From CAYFWF01 sp964346815 (GTDB lineage Bacteria; Acidobacteriota; Aminicenantia; Aminicenantales; Aminicenantaceae), in the NCBI GenBank assembly GCA_964346815.1, contig CAYFWF010000049.1:62001-126000 (forward strand): a DNA stretch of 64,000 nucleotides, given 5' to 3'. The translations under genes were made by a program, and so were the position numbers. The notes beneath the pieces were generated by a model. That model saw nothing but the letters and a program-made list of their open reading frames with translations. It was not told the DNA's origin and made no database searches. Of the stretch, positions 34,968 through 43,905 are shown piece by piece (position 1 is the first letter of the stretch; every line of letters starts with the position of its first letter).

Positions 34968-37169
34968 ATGAGAAACCGTCTTAAAACTCTTTCATTGATT
35001 CTGTGTTTAACCTTTCTAGGGTTTTCGCTGGTCCCATCTCTTGGGGCCCAGATAAGAGGAAAGGCCCTGTACGACAAACTGACCAAAGAGAGAAGGACTC
35101 TCTTTACATTTGAGGGCTTGGAGAGAGTGACATGGACTCCGGACGGAACGGCCTATTACGAGTTAGAAGAGGATACTTTCGTCAAGATCGATCCTCTCAG
35201 CGGTCAAAGAACTCCTTTGTTCGATGACGCTGCGATCATAAAGGCCTACAACACCATCACCGGCAAAGACGTGGAGAAGCTGCCGTTCCAGCGGTTTTCC
35301 TATCTCGATGAAGGCAATAAAATCCGCTTCATGGTCGGCAGTTCCGCTTATATCTATGAGCTGGGCTCAAGGAAAATGATATTCTATGTCCCAGAGCCGG
35401 AAATTACCGGAGTCCGCGGAAGGACTTATTCCGAGGTTTTCTCCCCTGATTATGAATACCGGGCATTTACCCGGGATTACAACCTATACATACAGGATTT
35501 GGAAGGCAAAGAAACAGCACTGACCACCGATGGACATAAAGACCTGAGGAATGGATTTCCCGATTGGGTGTATCCCGAAGAACTCAGTCAGTACGAAGCC
35601 TTCTGGTGGTCTCCAGATTCGAAAAAAATAGCCTTCATGCAGTTCGATGAGAGTCCGGTCAGCAAATACCCGATTGTCCATGATATCGATCCCCGGCCTG
35701 AACTCGAGCTGCAAAGCTATCCCAAAGCAGGAGACAATAATCCCATCATTAACTTCTTTATCGTGGATATCGACAGCAAAAAAATCACCAGGATCGAAAC
35801 CGGCATGGAAACCAATGTCTATCTGTTCAGGGGGCGGTGGACAAATGACGGTAAGGAGTTCACCTATCAGAGATTGAATCGGCTTCAGAATGTGCTTGAG
35901 CTTTTTGCAGCCGATCCCGAAACAGGAAAGGTCAGAAGAATTCTCAAGGATGAAGATCCGTGCTACATCGAGGCTGATTTCGACCTCAGATTTTTAGGTG
36001 ACAATCAGCACTTTCTCTGGACTTCGGAGAGAAGCGGGTGGAAGGAGATCTATCTCTATGATCTTGATGGGAACTTAGTCAAGCAACTCACCAATGCAAA
36101 GCTGCCAGTCAGGCGGATTCTCCATGTGGACGAAGAAAATGGCTGGGTTTCTTTTTCAGGTGCTGAATACCGCGGCATGGAATCCCACGCTTATCGAGTG
36201 AAGATGGACGGAACCGGATTCATGAAATTGACCAGCGAGCCAGGAAGCCACCGGGTGAACTTTGCTCCCAAAGGAAAATATTTTACAGATACCTTTTCCT
36301 CCTGGGATACTCCCACCCGTGTTTCCCTGCACAAGCCAGATGGAACCCTGGCCAGGGAACTGGGAAGGAATATCGCAAGTGAAGAATTCGAATCGCTCGA
36401 TCTTATCGAACCCGAACTCTTCACCTTCAAATCGGCCGATGGGAAATACGATCTGGACGGCATCCTGTACAAACCAGCTCATTTCGACGAGACCGAAAAA
36501 TATCCTCTGATCATGTCGGTCTACGGTGGGCCTGGAGCTAAAAGGATCTACAACCGCTACAGTCTCAACGACGGCAGTCAGGCTCTAGCCCAGCTGGGTT
36601 TTATCGTCATCGCAATAGATCATCGTGGAATTTCGAGCAGGGGCAAGGCCTTCCAGAATTTGATGTATATGAACTTGGGCCAAATCGAATTGGAAGATCA
36701 CGCTGCCGCAGCCAAATTCATAGGGCAGCGTCCCTACGTGGATGAGAACCGGGTGGGGATTTTCGGACATTCCTATGGGGGATACATGACCTGCATCGCC
36801 CTTCTCAAGGAACCGGATGTCTTCCATGTCGGCGTGGCCGGTGCTCCTGTGACGGACTGGCGGAATTACGATACCATCTATACCGAAAGATACATGCGGC
36901 GGCCCCAGGACAATCCGGACGGCTATGAAAAAGGGTCCTGCATGAACTACGCCAAAGACCTCAAAGGACACCTCTTCATACATCACGGCGCAATCGATAA
37001 CAATGTGCACCCGGGGAATTCGATCCAGCTCATACAGGCATTACAAAAGCACAACAAGACATTCGACTTCATGATCTATCCGGAACAGCGTCACGGAATA
37101 CGCATCCGCACTTATGGGGAATCACGGGTTGATTATTTTGTAGAGCTCTTAAAGCCCGATGTGAAATAA
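34968..37169 (+). CDS. Exported S9 family peptidase (dipeptidyl peptidase IV type)
   Basis: A 733-residue serine peptidase that removes N-terminal dipeptides from peptides outside the cytoplasm. An upstream in-frame ATG at 34935 is passed over because AAAGGAGG at 34956-34963 points to the ATG at 34968, which starts a signal peptide (to about residue 25, SLVPSLGAQ). The N-terminal half is a beta-propeller containing FSPDYEYRAF and YPEELSQYEAFWWSPDSKKIAFMQFDE, the latter matching the Glu-bearing DPP4 segment (YPEE) that binds the substrate amino group. The C-terminal hydrolase has GHSYGGYMT (Ser about 602), GAIDNNVHP (Asp about 674) and EQRHGI (His about 706). It fits a peptide-eating lifestyle with the M24 peptidases at 43906-46802. 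Confidence 0.92.
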   Translation: MRNRLKTLSLILCLTFLGFSLVPSLGAQIRGKALYDKLTKERRTLFTFEGLERVTWTPDGTAYYELEEDTFVKIDPLSGQRTPLFDDAAIIKAYNTITGKDVEKLPFQRFSYLDEGNKIRFMVGSSAYIYELGSRKMIFYVPEPEITGVRGRTYSEVFSPDYEYRAFTRDYNLYIQDLEGKETALTTDGHKDLRNGFPDWVYPEELSQYEAFWWSPDSKKIAFMQFDESPVSKYPIVHDIDPRPELELQSYPKAGDNNPIINFFIVDIDSKKITRIETGMETNVYLFRGRWTNDGKEFTYQRLNRLQNVLELFAADPETGKVRRILKDEDPCYIEADFDLRFLGDNQHFLWTSERSGWKEIYLYDLDGNLVKQLTNAKLPVRRILHVDEENGWVSFSGAEYRGMESHAYRVKMDGTGFMKLTSEPGSHRVNFAPKGKYFTDTFSSWDTPTRVSLHKPDGTLARELGRNIASEEFESLDLIEPELFTFKSADGKYDLDGILYKPAHFDETEKYPLIMSVYGGPGAKRIYNRYSLNDGSQALAQLGFIVIAIDHRGISSRGKAFQNLMYMNLGQIELEDHAAAAKFIGQRPYVDENRVGIFGHSYGGYMTCIALLKEPDVFHVGVAGAPVTDWRNYDTIYTERYMRRPQDNPDGYEKGSCMNYAKDLKGHLFIHHGAIDNNVHPGNSIQLIQALQKHNKTFDFMIYPEQRHGIRIRTYGESRVDYFVELLKPDVK

Positions 37170-37184
37170 AACCCCAAACTTGCC

Positions 37185-39125
37185 TCAATAATAGTACCAG
37201 ATGGTTCGATAGTCCCGAATATTTTCACCGCGTGCAGCCAGCTCTTCCAGATAGTCATAGATGGGAACGTCTATGTAGTTATAGGGGGGAATGGGAGTGA
37301 TGTTTTTTTCCCACGGATGGAATTCATAGACACGGGAGCCATTGGGCAGTATCATGACCAGACGATGATCCTGCCAGGCCCGCAGGTGGTTTTTCCCCAG
37401 CTTAGGAACATTGAAGACGGGCTCATCAGTCCGGTCCAAACCCGGCAAGAGTCGGGCTTCTTCCTTCCGCTCCTGCAGAATCCTCGCGATCGGAACCATG
37501 TACCGTTTGGTTTCTTCCTTCCCTTTCATATTGAAGGTATAGTAAGGATCGATTCCTATGGATTTCAGGTCCCAGCGAAGCTTAGCCAATTCAAAACGCC
37601 TGGAATTCTCGATGGTGAAAACCACCTGATTATAGACACTTATGCCTGCCTTTCGGATATCTTGAACGGTTTTCAAAGAGTCCGGCGTTATTTCGTAGGA
37701 ATGTTCGAAATGGGTGACCACCGCGATCTCTCTTCGGGGAGGCTCATGATATTTCGAAACGAGTTTGAGCAGCTTTTCGGTCCAGCGCATGGGCAGTACG
37801 ACAGGAGTCCGGGTTCCCAATCGAATGCGGTAGATATGTTTTTTCTGGGCGAGAATGTCTAACACTCTCTCGAGTTGACTGTCCTTCATAACCAGGGGGT
37901 CCCCTCCTGTGATAAGGATATCCCCGATGCTCTTGTGTGCATCCAGCCAAGCGAGCGCCTGATCCACGTTATCTCTCGAGGCGAGCGCTTTGGGATCCAA
38001 AACGCGTTCGATCTCCCAATTTCTCTGGCAGTAAATGCAAATTTGGGAGCAGGAATTAAAAGGTTTTATGATGGCTATGAATGGGTAGCGGCGTGTGATC
38101 AAATCTATGGGAGAGGTGTCATGTTCTCCCATGAAATCGAACAGAATGTTCCGTTCTGCCTTGTGGTGGGACATGGTGTCTACATATTCTTTGGGAGGAA
38201 TCACCTGAGCACGTACTGCGTGATCGTATCCAATAGAGATATTGGAATCCATCAAGCTGAGATAATAAGGAGTGATCCCGAAGGGAATTTTGTTTTTTTT
38301 CGCATTCTCGATCGCTTCCTTTTGATCATTGGTCAGCTCGATCAATTCCAACAGCGGTTTTGAATCGCTGATGACATTTTTCAAATGCCATTTATAATCA
38401 TCCCAATCGCTCAAGCTTCCACCGAAGTAGCGCAAGATTTTCGCTTTATTCTCTTTTCTCCATGACACAACTTCCTCTTCGAGGCCGGAAGGGAATTTTT
38501 TGAAATATTTTTTTACGGTGGATCCGAAATCATCCAGGATTTCGCTCCGTACTCGAGAGGCTTCAAAACCTTCCATTTTCAGAAAATCCGGTATGTGTTT
38601 TTTCACCTCACTGTTCTCGAGATAGATATTGGATTCCCCGATTACGCTGCGGAACAGGTTGATGAACTCCATCAGGAAACCCACGGAGACCTCTGTAGCC
38701 AATTCCTCCCGTTTATCTCGTGCCAGCTTCCACAAGATTTCCAGGGCAGAAACGCCGGTTCGGTATTCATTGATGGGTCCGATAATGCTCTTGAAGACAC
38801 GGATTCCCTCCCGAACTGTGGCTTTTTCGAGAATATGAAGGTCATTGTTTACATCGAAAATTTTCCTTTCCGCTTTTTCCAGATATGTGTACAAGCCATC
38901 CCTTGCGGATTCTTTATCCGGAGCGATTTTGAGTATATCGTATATCTCTGGATTGGCCTTCCAGAGTCGGTCCAGGTAAGCTTCATAGTCCACCTCAAAT
39001 TTGGGCTTGAAAATCGATATTTCGTCCGAGAAGACATCATCGATGATTTTCGTACCTATCCATTTGAGGCCCTCGGATGCTGAGGTTTTCGTTTTTTCTT
39101 CTGAAAATCCCGTTTTGTTCTTCAT
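37185..39125 (-). CDS. KamA-like radical SAM protein with long N-terminal extension
   Basis: A 646-residue protein (frame open further upstream, but the ATG at 39123-39125 follows the remnant stop at 39142 and has AAGGGG before it). The radical-SAM cluster motif is CSQICIYCQRNWE (residues about 356-363, CxxxCxxC), in the lysine-2,3-aminomutase family context; ILITGGDPLVM is the SAM-binding GGE-like motif, followed by IRLGTRTPVVLPMRWT. Lysine aminomutases are about 400-470 residues, so roughly 230 N-terminal residues are extra and of unknown function. The PLP-lysine motif GGGGK of true aminomutases is not seen; FNVPKLGKNHLRAW may replace it. An aminomutase or another amino-acid radical reaction is likely; lysine as substrate is not certain. 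Confidence 0.82.
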   Translation of the reverse strand: MKNKTGFSEEKTKTSASEGLKWIGTKIIDDVFSDEISIFKPKFEVDYEAYLDRLWKANPEIYDILKIAPDKESARDGLYTYLEKAERKIFDVNNDLHILEKATVREGIRVFKSIIGPINEYRTGVSALEILWKLARDKREELATEVSVGFLMEFINLFRSVIGESNIYLENSEVKKHIPDFLKMEGFEASRVRSEILDDFGSTVKKYFKKFPSGLEEEVVSWRKENKAKILRYFGGSLSDWDDYKWHLKNVISDSKPLLELIELTNDQKEAIENAKKNKIPFGITPYYLSLMDSNISIGYDHAVRAQVIPPKEYVDTMSHHKAERNILFDFMGEHDTSPIDLITRRYPFIAIIKPFNSCSQICIYCQRNWEIERVLDPKALASRDNVDQALAWLDAHKSIGDILITGGDPLVMKDSQLERVLDILAQKKHIYRIRLGTRTPVVLPMRWTEKLLKLVSKYHEPPRREIAVVTHFEHSYEITPDSLKTVQDIRKAGISVYNQVVFTIENSRRFELAKLRWDLKSIGIDPYYTFNMKGKEETKRYMVPIARILQERKEEARLLPGLDRTDEPVFNVPKLGKNHLRAWQDHRLVMILPNGSRVYEFHPWEKNITPIPPYNYIDVPIYDYLEELAARGENIRDYRTIWYYY

Positions 39126-39141
39126 GGAAAACCCCTTCGAA

Positions 39142-39312
39142 TTATTTTTTCTCTTCCTTTTCCCAAGTCGGAAGCTTGATAGGCTCCCGGTTCTGGGCCG
39201 GAATATGCTCGAGAAGGGGAAGGAATTCTCCGTCACAGGTGTAGGTGATCATGACAGATCCGACCTTCGAGGCACCTCTGGCAACGAGAAAGCTCGAGCA
39301 GTCGTCCTCAGA
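39142..39312 (-). pseudogene. Broken N-terminus of a C69 family dipeptidase
   Basis: The frame after the TAG at 39313-39315 reads SEDDCSSFLVARGASKVGSV, then MITYTCDGEFLPLLEHIPAQ and ends PTWEKEEKK at a TAA (39142-39144). DCSSFLVARGAS..GSVMITY is the mature N-terminus of C69 dipeptidases, the Cys being the nucleophile exposed by self-processing. There is no start codon; upstream bases on other frames read like a signal peptide (MSAFALFF in one, LIISPLSIV in another), suggesting frameshifts. The body of the enzyme (some 450 residues) is absent. The remaining 259 bases up to the acyl-CoA ligase hold nothing else I recognise. Confidence 0.6.
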
Positions 39313-39571
39313 CTATTGATAGAGGACTGATAATCAAAAAAAAGCGCGAAGGCACTCATTAGGACTTTATATCTCATAACTCATTACTCCTCTTCGATGA
39401 GTTCCAGAGTCCACCCTATAGCAGGGAGTGAAAAAAATCAAGACTCAGTGTTTCTGCCCGGATAAGGACATCCTATCCTCTTTGAAGCTGGATTATGAAG
39501 TAAAGGAGCCAACTTTCGACAGATAAGGATGTGCGAGAAGTGAAACTGCGCCGCAGAATATAAACTTGTTT

Positions 39572-41353
39572 TTAGTCCTCATACAGGGAGTCCAGCTTGT
39601 CCCAATATTTTTCTGTGACCACACTGCGCTTAACCTTCAAAGATGCGGTCATTTCGCCGCTTTCGATGCTGAATTCCTCAGGCACAATAAAAACTTTTTT
39701 CAAGGTCTCAAAAGAAGAAAGCTGTTTGTTTTTCTCGGCTACTTCATTGTCGATCAATTGTTGGACTTCAGGATGCTGACAAAGCTCCTCCCAACTGCTG
39801 GATTGGATTCCTTGTTTGGTCGCCCACTCTTCAACCTGTCCTTGATCGAGAGTCACCACACCCGTGAGATACTTTTTCCTCTCTCCGTACACCACGACCT
39901 GATGGACATAACGCGATGTCTCCATGATTTTTTCAACCCGCTGTGGGGCGACATTTTTTCCGCCCGATGTGACGATGAGATCCTTCTTTCGGTCGGTGAT
40001 GGTCAAAAACCCGTCCTCATCTATCTTGCCCATATCTCCGGTATAGAGCCAGCCTTGTTTATCGATCGTTTCTGCCGTTGCTTCGGGCTCTTTATAGTAA
40101 CCGAACATGACGTTTTTGCCCTGGTAAAGCACCTCTCCATCTGGAGCAATTTTTTGTTCGATCTCCGGGCCTGTCGGTCCTACTGTGCCGAATTTATAGT
40201 GATGGTATAAGTTGACATTCGAGAACGAAGTATTTTCTGTCATTCCTATGCCTTCCAGGATCAGAATCCCGCAGGCATGGAAAAATTCTGCGATGGATTT
40301 GTTTAGAGGCGCTGCTCCTGAAATCGCATACACCACACGTCCACCTAATGCTGCTTGAATTTTGGAGAAAACCAGTTTATTGGCAAGTTTATGTTTGAAT
40401 GCAAGCGAGCCGGTTACGGGCTTTTTCTGCTGCTGCAGTTCGCTCACAGCAGAGCCTACACCGAGCGCCCATTTGAAAAGCTTGTACTTGATTCCACCAG
40501 CGTCCATAGCATTGGATGTGATCCTGGCATAAGCTCTCTCGTAGAGTCTTGGCGGGCTGCCAAAGAAATGAGGCCGGATCTCCTTCAAATTGTCGACCAC
40601 TGTTTCCATGCTCTCAGCGATGCTAGTGGTGAGGCCTCCTCGCAGGCAGACGTACACGATGATGCGGGCAAAGACATGAGCCAGAGGTAAAAAGAGAAGG
40701 TTTTCGAAATAAGGCTCGAGGTAGAGAGACTGGATGGCTGACCATGAGGTAAAAACGAGGTTCTCGTGGGTGAGCATTGCTCCTTTAGGGACGCCAGTTG
40801 TGCCTGAGGTATAAACGATCGAAGCCACATCTCCGGGCTGCAGTTCTGCCGTCCGGGAGAGGAATTCATCATCTGAAATGTGGGCTCCCTTGTCCATAAA
40901 TTCCTGCCATTTCATCACTCCATCGACACCCGAGGCTTCACCCTCGATAAGAATGATGTGCTTCAGATGAGGCAGATTGTTTCGGACTTGAACGATCTTA
41001 TCTAACTGAGTCCTGTTCTCCACGAAAAGCACGACAGCATCGCTGTGATTGATGATATAAGCACAATCATCGGCTAAATTGTTTGGATAAATCCCGACGA
41101 TCACTGCACCGATGCTCACAGTGGCAATATCGACCTGGATCCATTCCAGCCGGGTCCAGCTCAGGATATCGACTTTATCACCTTTTCTGACTCCCAATGC
41201 CATCAGGCTTTTGGAGATTTTTCTGCAGGCATCCTGATTCTCAGCCCAGGTCACAGGGATCCATTCTCCCCCCTTTTTATACCTGTATGCCACCTTATCT
41301 TTGTTTTTTTCACAGACATTCTTGAACATCTCATAGATTGATTTCTCTAACAT
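39572..41353 (-). CDS. Long-chain acyl-CoA ligase (FadD15-like)
   Basis: A 593-residue AMP-forming ligase that activates fatty acids with ATP and CoA. The phosphate loop is IVYTSGTTGVPKGAMLTHEN (residues about 185-204). The fatty-acyl motif appears as GWLYTGDMGKIDEDGFLTITDRKKD (about 455-479), with the Asp and Arg that bind the AMP ribose, and the C-terminal lysine region TASLKVKRSVV. Length and order match bacterial FadD15/long-chain ligases. No membrane segment; peripheral inner membrane is usual. GGAGG precedes the ATG. It is a single gene flanked by repeats. Confidence 0.9.
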   Translation of the reverse strand: MLEKSIYEMFKNVCEKNKDKVAYRYKKGGEWIPVTWAENQDACRKISKSLMALGVRKGDKVDILSWTRLEWIQVDIATVSIGAVIVGIYPNNLADDCAYIINHSDAVVLFVENRTQLDKIVQVRNNLPHLKHIILIEGEASGVDGVMKWQEFMDKGAHISDDEFLSRTAELQPGDVASIVYTSGTTGVPKGAMLTHENLVFTSWSAIQSLYLEPYFENLLFLPLAHVFARIIVYVCLRGGLTTSIAESMETVVDNLKEIRPHFFGSPPRLYERAYARITSNAMDAGGIKYKLFKWALGVGSAVSELQQQKKPVTGSLAFKHKLANKLVFSKIQAALGGRVVYAISGAAPLNKSIAEFFHACGILILEGIGMTENTSFSNVNLYHHYKFGTVGPTGPEIEQKIAPDGEVLYQGKNVMFGYYKEPEATAETIDKQGWLYTGDMGKIDEDGFLTITDRKKDLIVTSGGKNVAPQRVEKIMETSRYVHQVVVYGERKKYLTGVVTLDQGQVEEWATKQGIQSSSWEELCQHPEVQQLIDNEVAEKNKQLSSFETLKKVFIVPEEFSIESGEMTASLKVKRSVVTEKYWDKLDSLYED

Positions 41354-41550
41354 CTCCCCTCCTCCGAATTTTTAAATTTAGGTTCCATTTATGAAATTTT
41401 CGAGATCTCTTGCCGTCTCTCTTAAAACTCCAAGTTCCGTAATTGTTAGAATCGATATCTGAAATCTCATAATTAAAATTTTCCCAAACCCGGTCTTGTG
41501 AAAGGATATCAAGGAAAAAATCAGGTGTCAACAAACTTTTGAAACAGTGG

Positions 41551-41695
41551 CGGGAACTGATTCGTCGGTTCCCGAACGATCCAAAGCGACTTACCTGGTC
41601 ACCAGGCTCATGTCGGATGCTCAGCAGACTCGTGTTGCATGCTCACCAGAATCATGTTGCATGCCCGCAAGACTCGTGTTGGATGCTCATCGGAA
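41551..41695. repeat. Hairpins followed by a 22-bp tandem repeat (4 units)
   Basis: In the 401-base gap 41354-41754. A stem CGGGAAC (41551-41557) / GTTCCCG (41568-41574), then the palindrome CCTGGTCACCAGG (41594-41606), then four 22-base units at 41608, 41630, 41652 and 41674 of the pattern TC(A/G)TGT(T/C)G(C/G)ATGC(T/C)C followed by AxCAGA(C/A)-like ends. Odd and even units alternate in their first and last bases, so the higher-order unit may be 44 bp. Confidence 0.7.
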
Positions 41696-41734
41696 TCATG
41701 GGTCATCGCGAGTGAAGCGCGGCGATCCCATGAT
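41695..41734. repeat. Dispersed repeat B, copy 4, with hairpin
   Basis: ATCATGGG (41695-41702) faces CCCATGAT (41727-41734), with GTCATCGCGAGTGAAGCGC between them, the dispersed repeat core. It directly abuts the 22-bp array and ends 20 bases from the stop of the cohesin-type gene, so it may also act as its terminator. Confidence 0.55.
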
Positions 41735-41754
41735 ATGAAAGGACTGGTCACATT

Positions 41755-43791
41755 TTATTTTGTTATGTGGAATCTCTTTAAATCATCAACGGCACGGAGA
41801 ATCTCTATGTCTCCACCAGGTTCCCTCACTTGAAAGACCAACTCAACCAGAATGCCGCCGCTTCTGTCCTGGATCCCGCTCAAGCTGTACCCACCGATCC
41901 TAACCACGCCTCTCCCGATATCATTCCCATCCACTGCAACAAAATCGTCCGTCAAATCTGTCCGGTGAGCTCCTACAAAAGTCATCTTGTCCGCAGAGTA
42001 ATTCACTTCCAATCCAAATGCCTTCACACCGAAAGCATTGGTCACCCTAACAGGCACGACCAACATGCTCCCATTCTGGAAGCACTTATCCAGGCTCATG
42101 CTGTTTTTTTCGTCCACTGGTGGTTTCGTCCGCACAAAGACCAAACTCTCTGCACCGGTTTTGAACAGATCCCCCCTCGGACTGTTCAACAGGACAGGGG
42201 CACTTCCGCTGGTTCCCTCTCTAGCGCGGAAGATGGCCACACACAATGATCCGTATTCCCTTCCTCCGAGTTCTTCTTCTCCCTGTCCCTCTATCTTTAC
42301 CACTCCCGGCACCTCCTCCTCACCTCTTATATATTCAAATTTTTGAGTCAGAGGTGACGCGAGGAGTCCCTCATATTCCAACAGATCCTGCGGATAAAAC
42401 ATCTCTAGACTGAAAGTATGAATTCCTTCCGGATAATTGACCATGACAGGGATCATCATTCTTTCGCCGGAGTTCCCTATGGAGGGGAGGACATAAATTT
42501 CCCGGTTCTCAAGCGGAGGAATGATGACTTCTCTCTGTATCGCTATGGAGCTTGTCCCACATTGATAATCGGCACAACAAAGAGGGAGAGTTCTTCTCCC
42601 TAAGTAATGCTCGAAAATCCACTGGGCATCCCCTGGCGTGGTACAGGTGTTCTGGGCTGTGTGCGCCATAGAATTGCAGGGACAACTGCAGTTGGCATCT
42701 GATATGGTCAATTGATTGAGGGTGGGAGAAATCCTCCCAAGATAGATTTCAAAGGCATTCTGTGCATCTCCAGGGGTCACCGTGCCGTCTCCGTTCACGT
42801 CTCCCAGCCGCGGACATGCCCGGTATATGAAATCCGTCTCGAAAAATCTCGGGCACATACAGGAGATCCCATCCTGATATGCCTCTATCCTGATGGGAAC
42901 AGAGGTGTTCGTTGTATAGCCCACGCACTTCACCATCATTTTCATGGTGACCAGGCTCCCGGTCGTCATGGGCGAAACACATGTCCCTGTTCCTGCAGCC
43001 CCACTGATGTGGATTTTGCCAGGTGAAGTTTGATTCCAATTCAGTGTGGACCAGTTTTGGATCGCAACGCTTCTTTCGACTTCTTTAAAATCGAACACTG
43101 AAGCATCGAAAACAAAATCGAATGCAAAATCACAGATCTGGTTCTCATTGTTGGCGATATTGACAGGAAATCGAACGATATCTCCCCAGGTTCCAGACTT
43201 TCCAGTTGGGAGGGAAATATCTCCGCAGCAGCAGATAAAGGTGAACGTGCCTTCGGCGGGTCGGGGTTCATAAGACGCTAGTTTATCCGTATAGGAATCT
43301 ATGGATATGACGCTCTGCTGTCCGTCCACACATCCAGGACACTGACAGGTCACCACGAGCCTGACCACGACCAGGCATCCATTATCAGTAGACTCGATAC
43401 AGGAACCGCTTCCTGCGAACCCGCCGATCCGGACCTGGCCAGGGGCGATTTCATCTGCATCCACCGTGCTCCAATCCGAGGTCAGGCAGTTCTGTGTCTC
43501 TATCCCCACGTAAGAAAACATCGATGTCTCGTAAAACAGATCGAATCCAAAGGCACACATCTGGCATTGATTATTGGATATGTTGATGTGGATCAAAATC
43601 TCGTCGTTGTAGACTCCCGTGGATGGAGTGGGAACCACTTCGATATTCCCGCAGAGAGTCTGACTCGAGACGGGAAGAGACGAAGGCGTGTGAGAAGATG
43701 CAAAAATGTCTGGTTGAAGGACGAAAACAATCAATAGCCCGAGACAGAGAACAGAAAATAGATGTATTTTTCTATGGATGACTCGTCTCAT
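41755..43791 (-). CDS. Secreted protein with cohesin-like domains and a dockerin-like segment
   Basis: A 678-residue exported protein; residues 1-31 are a signal peptide ending DIFAS. Four cohesin-like beta-sandwich repeats are visible: about 45-190 and 190-325 (both start with a small-residue/Cys-rich strand and share FGFDLFYETSMFSYVGIE or FAFDFVFDASVFDFKEVE, WST, GQVRIGGFAGSGSC or GKIHISGAAGTGTC), about 420-540, and about 550-670 (FGLEVNYSADKMTFVGA, GVVRIGGYS). Between repeats 2 and 3 lies a dockerin-like pair: GDVNGDGTVTPGDAQNAFEI, a good calcium loop, and a second copy (TTPGDAQWIFEHYLG) whose loop is replaced by a Cys-rich stretch. It may assemble surface complexes. AGGAGG precedes the ATG. 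Confidence 0.75.
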   Translation of the reverse strand: MRRVIHRKIHLFSVLCLGLLIVFVLQPDIFASSHTPSSLPVSSQTLCGNIEVVPTPSTGVYNDEILIHINISNNQCQMCAFGFDLFYETSMFSYVGIETQNCLTSDWSTVDADEIAPGQVRIGGFAGSGSCIESTDNGCLVVVRLVVTCQCPGCVDGQQSVISIDSYTDKLASYEPRPAEGTFTFICCCGDISLPTGKSGTWGDIVRFPVNIANNENQICDFAFDFVFDASVFDFKEVERSVAIQNWSTLNWNQTSPGKIHISGAAGTGTCVSPMTTGSLVTMKMMVKCVGYTTNTSVPIRIEAYQDGISCMCPRFFETDFIYRACPRLGDVNGDGTVTPGDAQNAFEIYLGRISPTLNQLTISDANCSCPCNSMAHTAQNTCTTPGDAQWIFEHYLGRRTLPLCCADYQCGTSSIAIQREVIIPPLENREIYVLPSIGNSGERMMIPVMVNYPEGIHTFSLEMFYPQDLLEYEGLLASPLTQKFEYIRGEEEVPGVVKIEGQGEEELGGREYGSLCVAIFRAREGTSGSAPVLLNSPRGDLFKTGAESLVFVRTKPPVDEKNSMSLDKCFQNGSMLVVPVRVTNAFGVKAFGLEVNYSADKMTFVGAHRTDLTDDFVAVDGNDIGRGVVRIGGYSLSGIQDRSGGILVELVFQVREPGGDIEILRAVDDLKRFHITK

Positions 43792-43905
43792 TTGGACCGC
43801 CTCCTCTTCATAGTCATGGGGTTAGTCGGGCGGCAATCCAAAATTTTGAGGAATCTTTTGAGGAATCTAAAGACTCTTAGGGGATGTCTATCTTGGGTGA
43901 GTCGT

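Noticed and set aside
41608..41695. CRISPR-like array
   Set aside because: Four 22-base units without spacers; a tandem repeat.
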